Shown here: piece after piece, positions 1 through 6,222 of the stretch
How the letters are laid out: each line of letters opens with the position of its first letter
Numbering within the stretch: the stretch's first letter is position 1
From: Marine Group II euryarchaeote MED-G33
Lineage (GTDB): Archaea; Thermoplasmatota; Poseidoniia; Poseidoniales; Thalassarchaeaceae
Length of the DNA stretch: 10,799 nt
Assembly: GCA_949538655.1 (NCBI GenBank)
Contig: CATISE010000094.1
Coordinates: forward strand, 1-10,799
Direction of reading: 5' to 3'
Notes under the pieces: generated by a model
The model's input: only the letters and a program-made list of their open reading frames with translations
Databases searched by the model: none
What the model was told of the DNA's origin: nothing
Made by a program: the position numbers and the translations under genes

Positions 1-996
1 CCCTGTTATGGCGATAAAGTCGAAAGAGTCGGTGTACGCTTCTGTGACATCCCATCTCGAATGGCCGATTCTGAGTGGTTATCCTACACCGCAGACAGGA
101 TGAATGCGAGACTCGATTTGTATGATATCAAAGATACTGAACCTTCTTCAAATGACCCACCTGGTTGGAATACGATTTCTCATCAAGCAAGCCTACATGG
201 GGAAATCACACCCCAATCTCTCGCTCTCGATCTCTCATGGGTTTGGCAACGCTTTGGAAATGCGGTTGCACCGACAGGGTTGATGCTAGACATGGCCCTA
301 AAGCAGGGTGAAAATGTATTACTTGAGGGCGCCCAAGGTTGTTTACTCGATATTGATCAAGGGACTTTTCCCTTCGTAACTTCATCTGTGACCAGCCGTG
401 GCAATGCAACACATGGCGCTGGAATTCACCCCGGTCACGTGGAGAAAACATACGGTGTTGTGAAAGCATATACTACGCGCGTAGGAGAAGGGCCATTTCC
501 GACCGAACTGTACGACGGGAAGGGAATGGCGGATGCAGATGGAAAACATATGGCTGACGTCGGCCATGAATTTGGCACGACCACAGGTCGCCCCCGACGT
601 TGTGGGTGGCTCGACCTCACTGTGCTACGGCATGCGCATCGAATGAATGGCTTCGATGGAGCCACACTGACCAAACTCGATGTCTTGGGAGGGATTGAAG
701 AACTGAAAATTTGTGTTGGATACACCATCGATGGTGAACCTTGTCATGAAGTGCCGGCCGATATTGGCCGACTCGCAAGATGCGAGCCAGTCTACGAATC
801 CGTACCTGGTTTCGAAGCTCTTTCTCTAAAGGAGTGGTTGGAAATCGCCCGTACTGCTGCACGTGATGGAACCGGTTTTGCTGCCCTGCCAGAAAATGCT
901 AGAACCTATGTGGATAAAATCGAGAGTTTGCTAGGATTCCCAATCATCAGTGTTGGCGTGGGTCCCGATCGGGAAGCGACCATTGAACGAAATTGA
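1..996 (+). CDS. purA: Adenylosuccinate synthetase, 5' end cut off by the window
   Basis: Adenylosuccinate synthetase joins IMP and aspartate using GTP, the first committed step from IMP to AMP, in the cytoplasm. The open frame runs in from base 1, and the family motif GPCYGDKV-type begins in the first codons, so the ATG at 61 is internal and the true start lies upstream. Visible family blocks are LLEGAQGCLLDIDQGTFPFV (about 325-384), the GVVKAYTTRVGEGPFPTEL stretch (about 457-513), GTTTGRPRRCGWLDL (about 574-618), TKLDVLGG, and the closing GVGPDREATIER, which matches the usual C-terminus. The N-terminal GTP-binding segment with the GDEGKGK-type loop is outside the window. 331 residues are visible; the remainder is intact. 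It is followed after 41 bp by a small Cys-rich gene on the same strand, probably co-transcribed. Confidence 0.97.
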   Translation, partial: PCYGDKVERVGVRFCDIPSRMADSEWLSYTADRMNARLDLYDIKDTEPSSNDPPGWNTISHQASLHGEITPQSLALDLSWVWQRFGNAVAPTGLMLDMALKQGENVLLEGAQGCLLDIDQGTFPFVTSSVTSRGNATHGAGIHPGHVEKTYGVVKAYTTRVGEGPFPTELYDGKGMADADGKHMADVGHEFGTTTGRPRRCGWLDLTVLRHAHRMNGFDGATLTKLDVLGGIEELKICVGYTIDGEPCHEVPADIGRLARCEPVYESVPGFEALSLKEWLEIARTAARDGTGFAALPENARTYVDKIESLLGFPIISVGVGPDREATIERN

Positions 997-1037
997 GAAT
1001 CGACGATGTCAAGTAGGAGTGCCAAGGAGTGAATGAT

Positions 1038-1325
1038 ATGGGCTTCAAGTCAAAGGCGCGTAAAGCCAGGAAAGATGCTGGCGAAGATACTGGGCGTAAG
1101 CGTCGAAGCAAAGACTTGGAGGATGGTGAGAAGCCTTGCGCGATCAAAGGTTGTAAGACCTGGGCCGACAAGAGTCATGGTGGTCGCAGTATCGCTTTTG
1201 ACAATCTAGCAGATGTTTGGGATGAGGGAGAATTGGTCGGAGAAGGACGAAGGCTCGCAATCTGCAAACCATGTTATCGACATTACAAGAAAGAGAAGAA
1301 GGATGACGAAAGTCAAACCTGGTAA
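1038..1325 (+). CDS. Small basic Cys-rich protein, putative zinc-binding, unknown function
   Basis: A 95-residue, highly charged protein I cannot assign to a named family. The N-terminal 32 residues are rich in Lys and Arg. Then comes C34-x4-C39, a central acidic stretch around a WDEGE sequence, and C76-x2-C79 followed by H82 and a Lys-rich tail. Two Cys pairs separated by about 36 residues suggest one treble-clef or ribbon-like zinc site; with the basic ends, nucleic-acid or ribosome binding is plausible but inferred. I chose the ATG at 1038 because AAGGAGTG ends 8 nt before it; an in-frame GTG at 1029 overlaps that Shine-Dalgarno and would add three residues. The strong ribosome binding site 41 bp after purA suggests translation from a purA transcript. 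Confidence 0.8.
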   Translation: MGFKSKARKARKDAGEDTGRKRRSKDLEDGEKPCAIKGCKTWADKSHGGRSIAFDNLADVWDEGELVGEGRRLAICKPCYRHYKKEKKDDESQTW

Positions 1326-1360
1326 TCTCACTTTGAACGTCGTTGTTTGAATTCTCTCAC

Positions 1361-1381
1361 ATTGAAATTGATGATTTCAAT
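1361..1381. terminator. Possible bidirectional terminator hairpin between convergent genes
   Basis: Perfect 8-bp inverted repeat ATTGAAAT / ATTTCAAT with a 5-nt loop (1369-1373). It lies in the 131-bp gap between the plus-strand Cys-rich gene and the minus-strand metallo-beta-lactamase gene, where both transcripts must end. The stem is AT-rich and has no long T-run beside it, so a terminator role is inferred mainly from position. The rest of the gap (1326-1456) holds no gene or RNA that I recognise. Confidence 0.4.
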
Positions 1382-1456
1382 AAGAGACCGTAGAAGACTA
1401 TACCCAAAGTAAACCAGGAACCCCCAAAGGCACCAACCCCACCACGGCAACTCCAC

Positions 1457-2245
1457 TTATTCCACCTCATTATTGTCAAAAATCCATTCGGGATCGGGCG
1501 TCAACCAGTGGCAAGTTTCAGCAGGCCTAGGCCACCCTTTCGGCAATTTACCTTCTCTTTCAATCCGCATTTCTACTGATTCAAGATGTCGCTTGAGCAC
1601 ATCACGGCAGGCTGTAGAGCCAGAAATCGCTTCGCCGCGCCCACACACCAATAACTCAGGTGATAATTTGAGAATTTTCTCCAGGCTTCCTTTCATCGCC
1701 AACAGATTCCCCGTGGGTAGATCCGCCCGTGATGGATGACCCGCGGCTGGAACCAAATCCCCACAGATAATCGCATTTTTTTCTTCGATCAGGATACAAC
1801 AGGTATCCATCGTATGCCCAGGTGTATGCAGAATTTGTAATGTGACATCCCCTAAATCAATTTGATCACCATCTGAAAAGCCATCTGCATCGATGGCGGG
1901 CATATCCGAATCATATCGACTGGCCCAGGTGGTAAACAAATCACCACCAGCAAGAGGTGCGACTGCATCATCATGGATTCGAATCTTCGCTTTGAAATGC
2001 TCAGCAAGATGTGGTGCTGCAGCACAAGTATCGAAGTGTCGATGGGTGAGAATAATCGCTTCAACGGGTGCCCTGCCCTCAAGATGTGGAGACAGTCTCT
2101 CGACCAAGTTGGTTTGGTACCATGAAGTTCCTGAATCTATGATGACCGTAGATTGAGTGCCTGAGACGACAACACATGCCGAATCATGGTGGATTCCGGG
2201 CAATCGCTCAAGTCGCATCGTGACCGTTCCGAGGGAGGCATACAT
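1457..2245 (-). CDS. Metallo-beta-lactamase-fold protein with a degenerate second metal site
   Basis: A 262-residue protein with the metallo-beta-lactamase fold, resembling the glyoxalase II/hydrolase branch; the substrate is unknown. The order of motifs is conserved: IIDSGT near residue 35, THRHFDT (H68, H70, D72), HTPGHT (H144) and CGDLV (D163). Two expected ligands are missing. The His that normally follows the Asp in HxHxDH is Thr73, and the last motif reads GRG with Arg203 where a His is usual. Both are ligands of the second metal, so a mononuclear enzyme using H68, H70, H144 and D163 is the simplest inference. Starts are uncertain: ATG at 2245 is used here; TTG at 2257 and ATG at 2218 (253 residues, opening MRLERLPG) are alternatives. 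It diverges from rpl40e across an 87-bp gap. Confidence 0.88.
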   Translation of the reverse strand: MYASLGTVTMRLERLPGIHHDSACVVVSGTQSTVIIDSGTSWYQTNLVERLSPHLEGRAPVEAIILTHRHFDTCAAAPHLAEHFKAKIRIHDDAVAPLAGGDLFTTWASRYDSDMPAIDADGFSDGDQIDLGDVTLQILHTPGHTMDTCCILIEEKNAIICGDLVPAAGHPSRADLPTGNLLAMKGSLEKILKLSPELLVCGRGEAISGSTACRDVLKRHLESVEMRIEREGKLPKGWPRPAETCHWLTPDPEWIFDNNEVE

Positions 2246-2269
2246 GACACAATACAATGACGGTGTGAG

Positions 2270-2286
2270 CGCCCCCTACGGGGGCG
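2270..2286. promoter_or_regulatory. 17-bp palindrome CGCCCCC-TAC-GGGGGCG in a divergent promoter gap
   Basis: Perfect 7-bp arms around a TAC centre, between the start of the metallo-beta-lactamase gene and rpl40e. It lies about 28 bp downstream of the TATA-like element at 2303-2310 when read on the minus strand, so it would overlap the expected transcription start of the metallo-beta-lactamase gene. No T-run follows on either strand, which argues against a terminator. An operator or 5'-end hairpin role is inferred. Confidence 0.5.
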
Positions 2287-2302
2287 TTAGAATTCCACGC
2301 CG

Positions 2303-2310
2303 ATTAAATA
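2303..2310. promoter_or_regulatory. TATA-like element, possibly used in both directions
   Basis: ATTAAATA on the plus strand (TATTTAAT on the minus) is the only strongly AT-rich stretch in the 87-bp divergent gap. Its centre is about 26 bp upstream of the rpl40e ATG, the classic archaeal distance for a leaderless transcript. Because the element is nearly symmetric it could also serve the metallo-beta-lactamase gene, placing that start near 2280. The position is seen; the function is inferred. Confidence 0.5.
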
Positions 2311-2332
2311 GGGGGAGCAGGTCGGCGGGCTG

Positions 2333-2479
2333 ATGGCTCGATTCCCTGAGGCTGAGGCGCGGCTACTCGCCGTGAAAATTTGCATGAAGTGCAATGCTCG
2401 CAATGCGCTACGTGCTACACGCTGCCGAAAGTGCGGCTACAAGGGCCTCAGACTCAAGAACAAAGAAACCAAAGTTTGA
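2333..2479 (+). CDS. rpl40e: Ribosomal protein L40e (eL40)
   Basis: A 48-residue large-subunit ribosomal protein found in archaea and eukaryotes, where the eukaryotic form is made as a ubiquitin fusion; here it stands alone, as in archaea. The sequence opens MARFPEAEARLL, typical of the family, and carries one zinc site, C17-x2-C20 and C31-x2-C34, inside ICMKCNAR and CRKCGYKGLR, followed by a Lys/Arg-rich tail. Length and layout are complete. No clear Shine-Dalgarno precedes the ATG, while a TATA-like box is centred about 26 bp upstream, so the mRNA is probably leaderless. A T6 run 37 bp after the stop may end the transcript before the pilin-like gene. Confidence 0.95.
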   Translation: MARFPEAEARLLAVKICMKCNARNALRATRCRKCGYKGLRLKNKETKV

Positions 2480-2516
2480 GCGTTGGCTCATCGCTTTGGT
2501 GTCGAATCTTGGTCCA

Positions 2517-2522
2517 TTTTTT
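2517..2522 (+). terminator. T-run, likely archaeal terminator after rpl40e
   Basis: Six consecutive T residues 37 nt downstream of the rpl40e stop and upstream of the next gene's TATA-like box. Archaeal RNA polymerase commonly terminates at such U-tracts without needing a hairpin. Assignment is from position and composition only. Confidence 0.4.
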
Positions 2523-2537
2523 GGCAAACTGCCGGTG

Positions 2538-2543
2538 TATTTA
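2538..2543 (+). promoter_or_regulatory. TATA-like element for the pilin-like gene
   Basis: TATTTA within TGTATTTACA, centred about 30 bp before the ATG at 2571. It predicts a transcript start near 2566, giving a very short leader. It follows the T6 run that probably ends rpl40e transcription, which supports a separate promoter for the pilin-like gene and perhaps aroA. Confidence 0.4.
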
Positions 2544-2554
2544 CAGGTCGTTGG

Positions 2555-2567
2555 CCACCTTCGGTGG
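2555..2567. promoter_or_regulatory. Inverted repeat CCACC-TTC-GGTGG just before the pilin-like gene
   Basis: Perfect 5-bp arms with a 3-nt centre, ending 3 nt before the ATG at 2571 and centred about 20 bp after the TATA-like box. With the preceding G it reads GCCACC-N3-GGTGG, the same arm sequence as the palindrome at 10165-10179. A regulator site is possible; alone, a 5-bp repeat would be weak evidence. Confidence 0.4.
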
Positions 2568-2570
2568 GTA

Positions 2571-3071
2571 ATGAGGCGCGAACGAGTCTGTGAGGACGAG
2601 GCGGTTAGCCCCGTTATTGCCACCGTTCTTCTGATGGCCATTACCGTACTATTGGCCAGTGCTGTCTACTTGATGGTCGACGATGCCATCGCAGCTCCTG
2701 ACAAAGGAGCGCCGTATGCGACGATGAGTGTCAGGGCCTTGGACAATGGATTCCAAGTTGTTCGATTCACTGAATTATCGCAAAATCTCCACACCGCTGG
2801 TGTAACATTCTCGATTGTCCCTCCATCGGGTGTCAATGGATCCAGTATCGATGGACGAGTGAATGATGCCGATGTCTATGGCTCAGTAGGGGAAACCGTA
2901 ACATTCCACGACCGAGATGCATCGTTTACAGTCAATAGAGGCGATTATTTCGTCATCAACGCTACTGCAGCTGGAACCGAAGAAGGTGGTTGGACCATGT
3001 TCGTCCGTTCAGAAGGTAGTAGCGGCGCCACAACCGAATTGGCTGCCATGCCACTTCCAGCGACGGTATGA
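2571..3071 (+). CDS. Archaeal type IV pilin-like secreted protein
   Basis: A 166-residue protein with a class III (type IV pilin-like) signal region. Residues 1-10 are short and charged, followed by AVSPVIATVLLMAITVLLAS and then YLMV, which matches the archaeal Pilin_N pattern (VSPVIA plus one hydrophobic helix, about 11-36). In this family a prepilin peptidase cleaves just before the hydrophobic stretch and the helix packs into the filament core. The remaining 130 residues are a Gly/Ser/Thr-rich, beta-strand-like extracellular domain with no motif I recognise. The frame is open further upstream into rpl40e, but the ATG at 2571 gives the expected short leader. It has its own TATA-like box. 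The role could be an adhesion pilin or a minor surface protein; no ATPase or membrane platform gene is nearby. Confidence 0.85.
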   Translation: MRRERVCEDEAVSPVIATVLLMAITVLLASAVYLMVDDAIAAPDKGAPYATMSVRALDNGFQVVRFTELSQNLHTAGVTFSIVPPSGVNGSSIDGRVNDADVYGSVGETVTFHDRDASFTVNRGDYFVINATAAGTEEGGWTMFVRSEGSSGATTELAAMPLPATV

Positions 3072-3081
3072 TGGGGTAGGC

Positions 3082-3113
3082 CCTAGTCGGCAGCATGTGA
3101 GCCCCCTACTAGG
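3082..3113 (+). repeat. Inverted repeat CCTAGT / ACTAGG flanking the aroA start codon
   Basis: Six-base arms at 3082-3087 and 3108-3113 enclose a 20-nt loop containing the proposed GTG start of aroA (3097). In RNA this would put the start codon in the loop. The stem is short and could be chance; recorded because aroA lacks a clear Shine-Dalgarno. Confidence 0.2.
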
Positions 3114-4302
3114 CGATGGAATCATTTCGATTCCAACCGATTCTCAGGTTGTCGATAAAGGTGGCTTACCTCCTTCGAAAAGCCACCTCATCCGTTGGTT
3201 ATTGCTGGCATCCCAGGGGAATTACTCTGTTGAGATCAGCGGAGTTTCAGGGGCTGCCAAAGATGCATGTGCGATGAGGGATGCACTGATTCAATTGGGA
3301 GTCAAAATTGAGATTGAAGATGACGTCTGGATTGTGCATGGTGTCGGCTCAAATGGTTACAATACTCCTGATCTCGGTTTGAATTTGCATAATTCTGGTA
3401 CGGCACTGAGATTGCTTTCCATGGCGGCAACCCGAATCGGCAAGTGGGTTACCATCGATGGAGATTCAACTCTAGAACCTCGAATAGACCGGCTTTTCTG
3501 GGAATCATTGGGAATTGAAGTTGCCTTTGAATCAGCACAACAGAGCCTCCCGATGAAAATTAAAGGCCCAATAAATCTCAATTCTATCAAACTGGACTGT
3601 CAAAAAACCAGCCAACATCTTTCGGCACTAATCCTTTCAATGCCAGCCCGTAAAGAGGGTTTGAATCTGACTATAGATGGCAGTATTGTGAGTCGGAGAC
3701 ATGCCCAACTATCATTCCAATTGGCTTCCGAATGTGGTTCACCAAATACCCTCGAAAATACACGAATAGAACCATGGGAATGTACGCCACCCAATCATGT
3801 TGAGATTCCGCCTGATGCATCGCATGTTTCATTTTGGAGGCTTTACGAAATGATCCATGATACAACGATCGAGTTGCCGAAAGTTCTCGCAAAGGATTCA
3901 ATCGGTGCAGAAATTTTGTTGGATTTAGATTTGAGGAAATTCCAAAAAATCGACCTTAGTGAAGCAAACGATTTGATCACACCGCTAGCTGCAGCAATGG
4001 CCATTGGTGGTGGTGGAGTCATCTTTGGTGCTGCTCACGCCCAATTCAAGGAATCGAATCGAATTGCACGAACAGTCGAGATGTTATCGCAATTCTCAAT
4101 CGATGTGGAACCAACTCCTGATGGGCTGAAAATTGACGGGGGGCAACGATTGATTGCGCCTCAATCCACCGTCTTGACGTTTGGTGACCACCGTATGCAA
4201 ATGACTGCTGTGGTCCTTGCCACCAAAGTTGGAGCCGAAATCGAAGGTGAGAAATTACACGAAGTATCGTTTCCCAAGTTCATCGACTTGATTCAACCAT
4301 GA
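3097..4302 (+). CDS. aroA: 3-phosphoshikimate 1-carboxyvinyltransferase (EPSP synthase)
   Basis: EPSP synthase transfers the enolpyruvyl group of phosphoenolpyruvate to shikimate-3-phosphate, the sixth step of the shikimate pathway to chorismate. The 401-residue protein shows the family blocks in order: GGLPPSKSHLIRW (K28, S29, R33), NSGTALR (R105), TSQHLSAL (Q173), PPDASHVSFW, the catalytic Asp in SEANDLITPLAAAMA (D292), KESNR (K318, E319, R322) and DHRMQM (R366). Two positions are unusual: KESNR where KE(S/T)DR is common, and EVSFPKF at the end, where most homologs have Lys before the S/T-F/Y-P (Lys411 in E. coli); here it is Val390. GTG at 3097 is chosen because it puts 27 residues before the PSKS lysine; the longer frame to 2917 would lie inside the pilin-like gene. 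It starts 25 bp after that gene and overlaps mutL tail to tail by 10 bp. Confidence 0.93.
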   Translation: MSPLLGDGIISIPTDSQVVDKGGLPPSKSHLIRWLLLASQGNYSVEISGVSGAAKDACAMRDALIQLGVKIEIEDDVWIVHGVGSNGYNTPDLGLNLHNSGTALRLLSMAATRIGKWVTIDGDSTLEPRIDRLFWESLGIEVAFESAQQSLPMKIKGPINLNSIKLDCQKTSQHLSALILSMPARKEGLNLTIDGSIVSRRHAQLSFQLASECGSPNTLENTRIEPWECTPPNHVEIPPDASHVSFWRLYEMIHDTTIELPKVLAKDSIGAEILLDLDLRKFQKIDLSEANDLITPLAAAMAIGGGGVIFGAAHAQFKESNRIARTVEMLSQFSIDVEPTPDGLKIDGGQRLIAPQSTVLTFGDHRMQMTAVVLATKVGAEIEGEKLHEVSFPKFIDLIQP

Positions 4303-6221
4303 CGGCCAAAGTGGCCATCAAGACGATTCAGGCTCATTCGTAGAACTGTAGGTCGCCCATGTACACAGGCCCATGGATTTTCGATGGTTTGCATGTCCGC
4401 TAGAAGTCGGCGCATCTCAGGAAGTGAGAGCTTCTGATTGGCCTTGACAGCCCCCCTACAGGATTTCATGAAGGCTACCTCGTCGGCCAGACTCTCAACC
4501 GTGTCAAGCCGTTCTGCTCCGGTTTCAAGTTCGGATAATACATCCGAAAGGAATCCCTCTAATTTATCACTACCAAGTAAAAGTTGAGGAATTGCGATTA
4601 AATTCAAATTTTCATCAAAATCAAAGCCTAATTCATTCAACCTTGATTTGTGTCCATGCAATACCTCAGATTTAGCTGTACTCAATTCTAGAGGTATCGC
4701 TGAAACGAGTTGTTGACTTTCCCATGAAACCATATCATCACGAAGGCGCTCGTAGCGGACGCGCTCGTGAAGTGCGTGCTGATCGATGATGAATAACTCC
4801 CCACCACCTTGAGCGAGGATATAAGAATCTGCAAATTGGGACAATGGCACCATTTTGGGAACATCAGTCACTTCAACTTCAAGCGGACTTGGTTCTGGTT
4901 CATCTAGTGGTGAAATACTCTCCTCACCGGAGCACCAACGATGTAAATCTCGTTCAGCACTAGAGAGGGCTGGAGATATTTTTTCCACACCTAAATTGGG
5001 AAGTGTTGCCTGAGTAAGTGGTGATTCACTTACTTTAATTTCAGGTTTTTTATTTACTTTCTCAATGGGCCCAGCATAGGTGATTCGAGTTTGTGCAGAT
5101 TCGGCCCACACAGGAAGTGGTGAATGGATTTTTTCTGGTGATTCAATCGATGAAGAAACAGCCTCAATCGGACTATGATCAGGCGTCATCGACCCGGTTG
5201 GTAATTGCAGTAATGTATGCTTAATCGCCCTCTCAAGACGTTCCAATACACGCCAAGAATTCTTCAATCGAACCTCACGTTTGGTTGGATGTACGTTGAC
5301 GTCTACCTCATCGGGTGGTAAACTCAGACGTAGAACACAAATCGGGTGGCGTCCAACCATCAGGCGAGTATGATAACCCCGTCTAATCGCCTGATTGAAA
5401 GGTGATGATGCGACGGGGCGGCCATTGATAATGACATGAATTTCATCGCCTTTGGAACGCGTCAAATCAGGAGGGGAAATCCAACCAGTCCACTCTTCGT
5501 CACCGGGTGCCTCAGCATCCTCATCTGAACATTTCAATGGAACAAGTCGTTCTGCTGGTGCCCCAATGAGATCGAACAGTCGATCGTCCATTTCAACACT
5601 TGGAGGTGTCTCAAGTACACTGCGCCCATCGATGGTGACTGTGAAACCAATCGTTGGGTTACACAAAGCCTGAGACATGACAATATCGACAATCGCAGCT
5701 GATTCAATTGAAGGACGTTTTTGGAAAGAAAGTCGCGCTGGAATATTGGCGAACAAATTGCGCACCTCGATAATCGTCCCAGGTGCTATACCGGCTGGCT
5801 CCAATGGTTTCTTGCTACCATCGTCTACGGAGATTTTCATGCCTTCAGAATCCCCATGTCGGCTGGAAACTATGAGAGAACTCACCATCCCAATACTTGC
5901 CAATGCCTCTCCACGGAAGCCCAATGTGTGAATTGCACTCAGATCGATTGCTGTCGCAAGTTTGCTTGTAGCATGTCGTGTGACTGCTAATTCCAATTCA
6001 TTTGAGGGGATACCTCCACCGTCATCAATGACTGAAATTAAATCAAATCCGCCCCTTTCGATTTCAACGCGTATTCTATTGGCTCCGGCATCGATACTAT
6101 TCTCAACCAATTCCTTGACGACTTGAGCTGGTCGTTCAACGACTTCACCGGCCGCGATATGACCAATCGTATCATCGTCCAGTTGCTGGATTGGACGTCG
6201 ATTTTCTGTCGATACGACCAT
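4293..6221 (-). CDS. mutL: DNA mismatch repair protein MutL, endonuclease type
   Basis: MutL couples mismatch recognition by MutS to strand removal. This 642-residue protein has the N-terminal GHKL ATPase: ELVENSIDAGA (E40, N41), DDGGGI (66-71), RHATSK (82-87) and TLGFRGEALASI (from 99). A variable Ser/Pro/Glu-rich linker covers roughly 345-460. The C-terminal dimerisation and nuclease domain carries DQHALHERVRYE (from 480), an exact DQHA-x2-E-x4-E metal site, then SCRGAVKA (about 587) and CVHGRP (about 619), all as in the endonuclease MutL proteins of bacteria without Dam-directed repair. QQLVSAIP near 503 sits where bacterial homologs have a beta-clamp-binding motif. The ATG at 6221 has a strong GGAGG 6 nt upstream; the longer frame to 6263 would overlap the end of mutS. 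It is translated directly after mutS, with 1 nt between stop and start. Confidence 0.97.
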   Translation of the reverse strand: MVVSTENRRPIQQLDDDTIGHIAAGEVVERPAQVVKELVENSIDAGANRIRVEIERGGFDLISVIDDGGGIPSNELELAVTRHATSKLATAIDLSAIHTLGFRGEALASIGMVSSLIVSSRHGDSEGMKISVDDGSKKPLEPAGIAPGTIIEVRNLFANIPARLSFQKRPSIESAAIVDIVMSQALCNPTIGFTVTIDGRSVLETPPSVEMDDRLFDLIGAPAERLVPLKCSDEDAEAPGDEEWTGWISPPDLTRSKGDEIHVIINGRPVASSPFNQAIRRGYHTRLMVGRHPICVLRLSLPPDEVDVNVHPTKREVRLKNSWRVLERLERAIKHTLLQLPTGSMTPDHSPIEAVSSSIESPEKIHSPLPVWAESAQTRITYAGPIEKVNKKPEIKVSESPLTQATLPNLGVEKISPALSSAERDLHRWCSGEESISPLDEPEPSPLEVEVTDVPKMVPLSQFADSYILAQGGGELFIIDQHALHERVRYERLRDDMVSWESQQLVSAIPLELSTAKSEVLHGHKSRLNELGFDFDENLNLIAIPQLLLGSDKLEGFLSDVLSELETGAERLDTVESLADEVAFMKSCRGAVKANQKLSLPEMRRLLADMQTIENPWACVHGRPTVLRMSLNRLDGHFGRHG

Positions 6222-6222
6222 T

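Noticed and set aside
61..63. ATG that could be taken as the purA start
   Set aside because: The conserved PurA sequence continues in frame upstream to base 1, so this Met is internal and the gene is cut by the window edge.
1326..1456. Possible tRNA or small RNA in the convergent gap
   Set aside because: No cloverleaf arms or T-loop consensus on either strand; only the AT-rich 8-bp hairpin stands out.
2523..2533. GGCA-AAC-TGCC hairpin after the T-run downstream of rpl40e
   Set aside because: Only 4-bp arms and placed after, not before, the T-run; too likely by chance to call part of a terminator.
2394..2570. Upstream extension of the pilin-like frame
   Set aside because: It would overlap rpl40e and place a long unrelated segment before a type IV pilin signal, which is normally short.
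2917..3096. Upstream extension of the aroA frame
   Set aside because: It would be encoded inside the pilin-like gene in another frame and shows no EPSP synthase similarity; the GTG at 3097 gives the normal N-terminal length.
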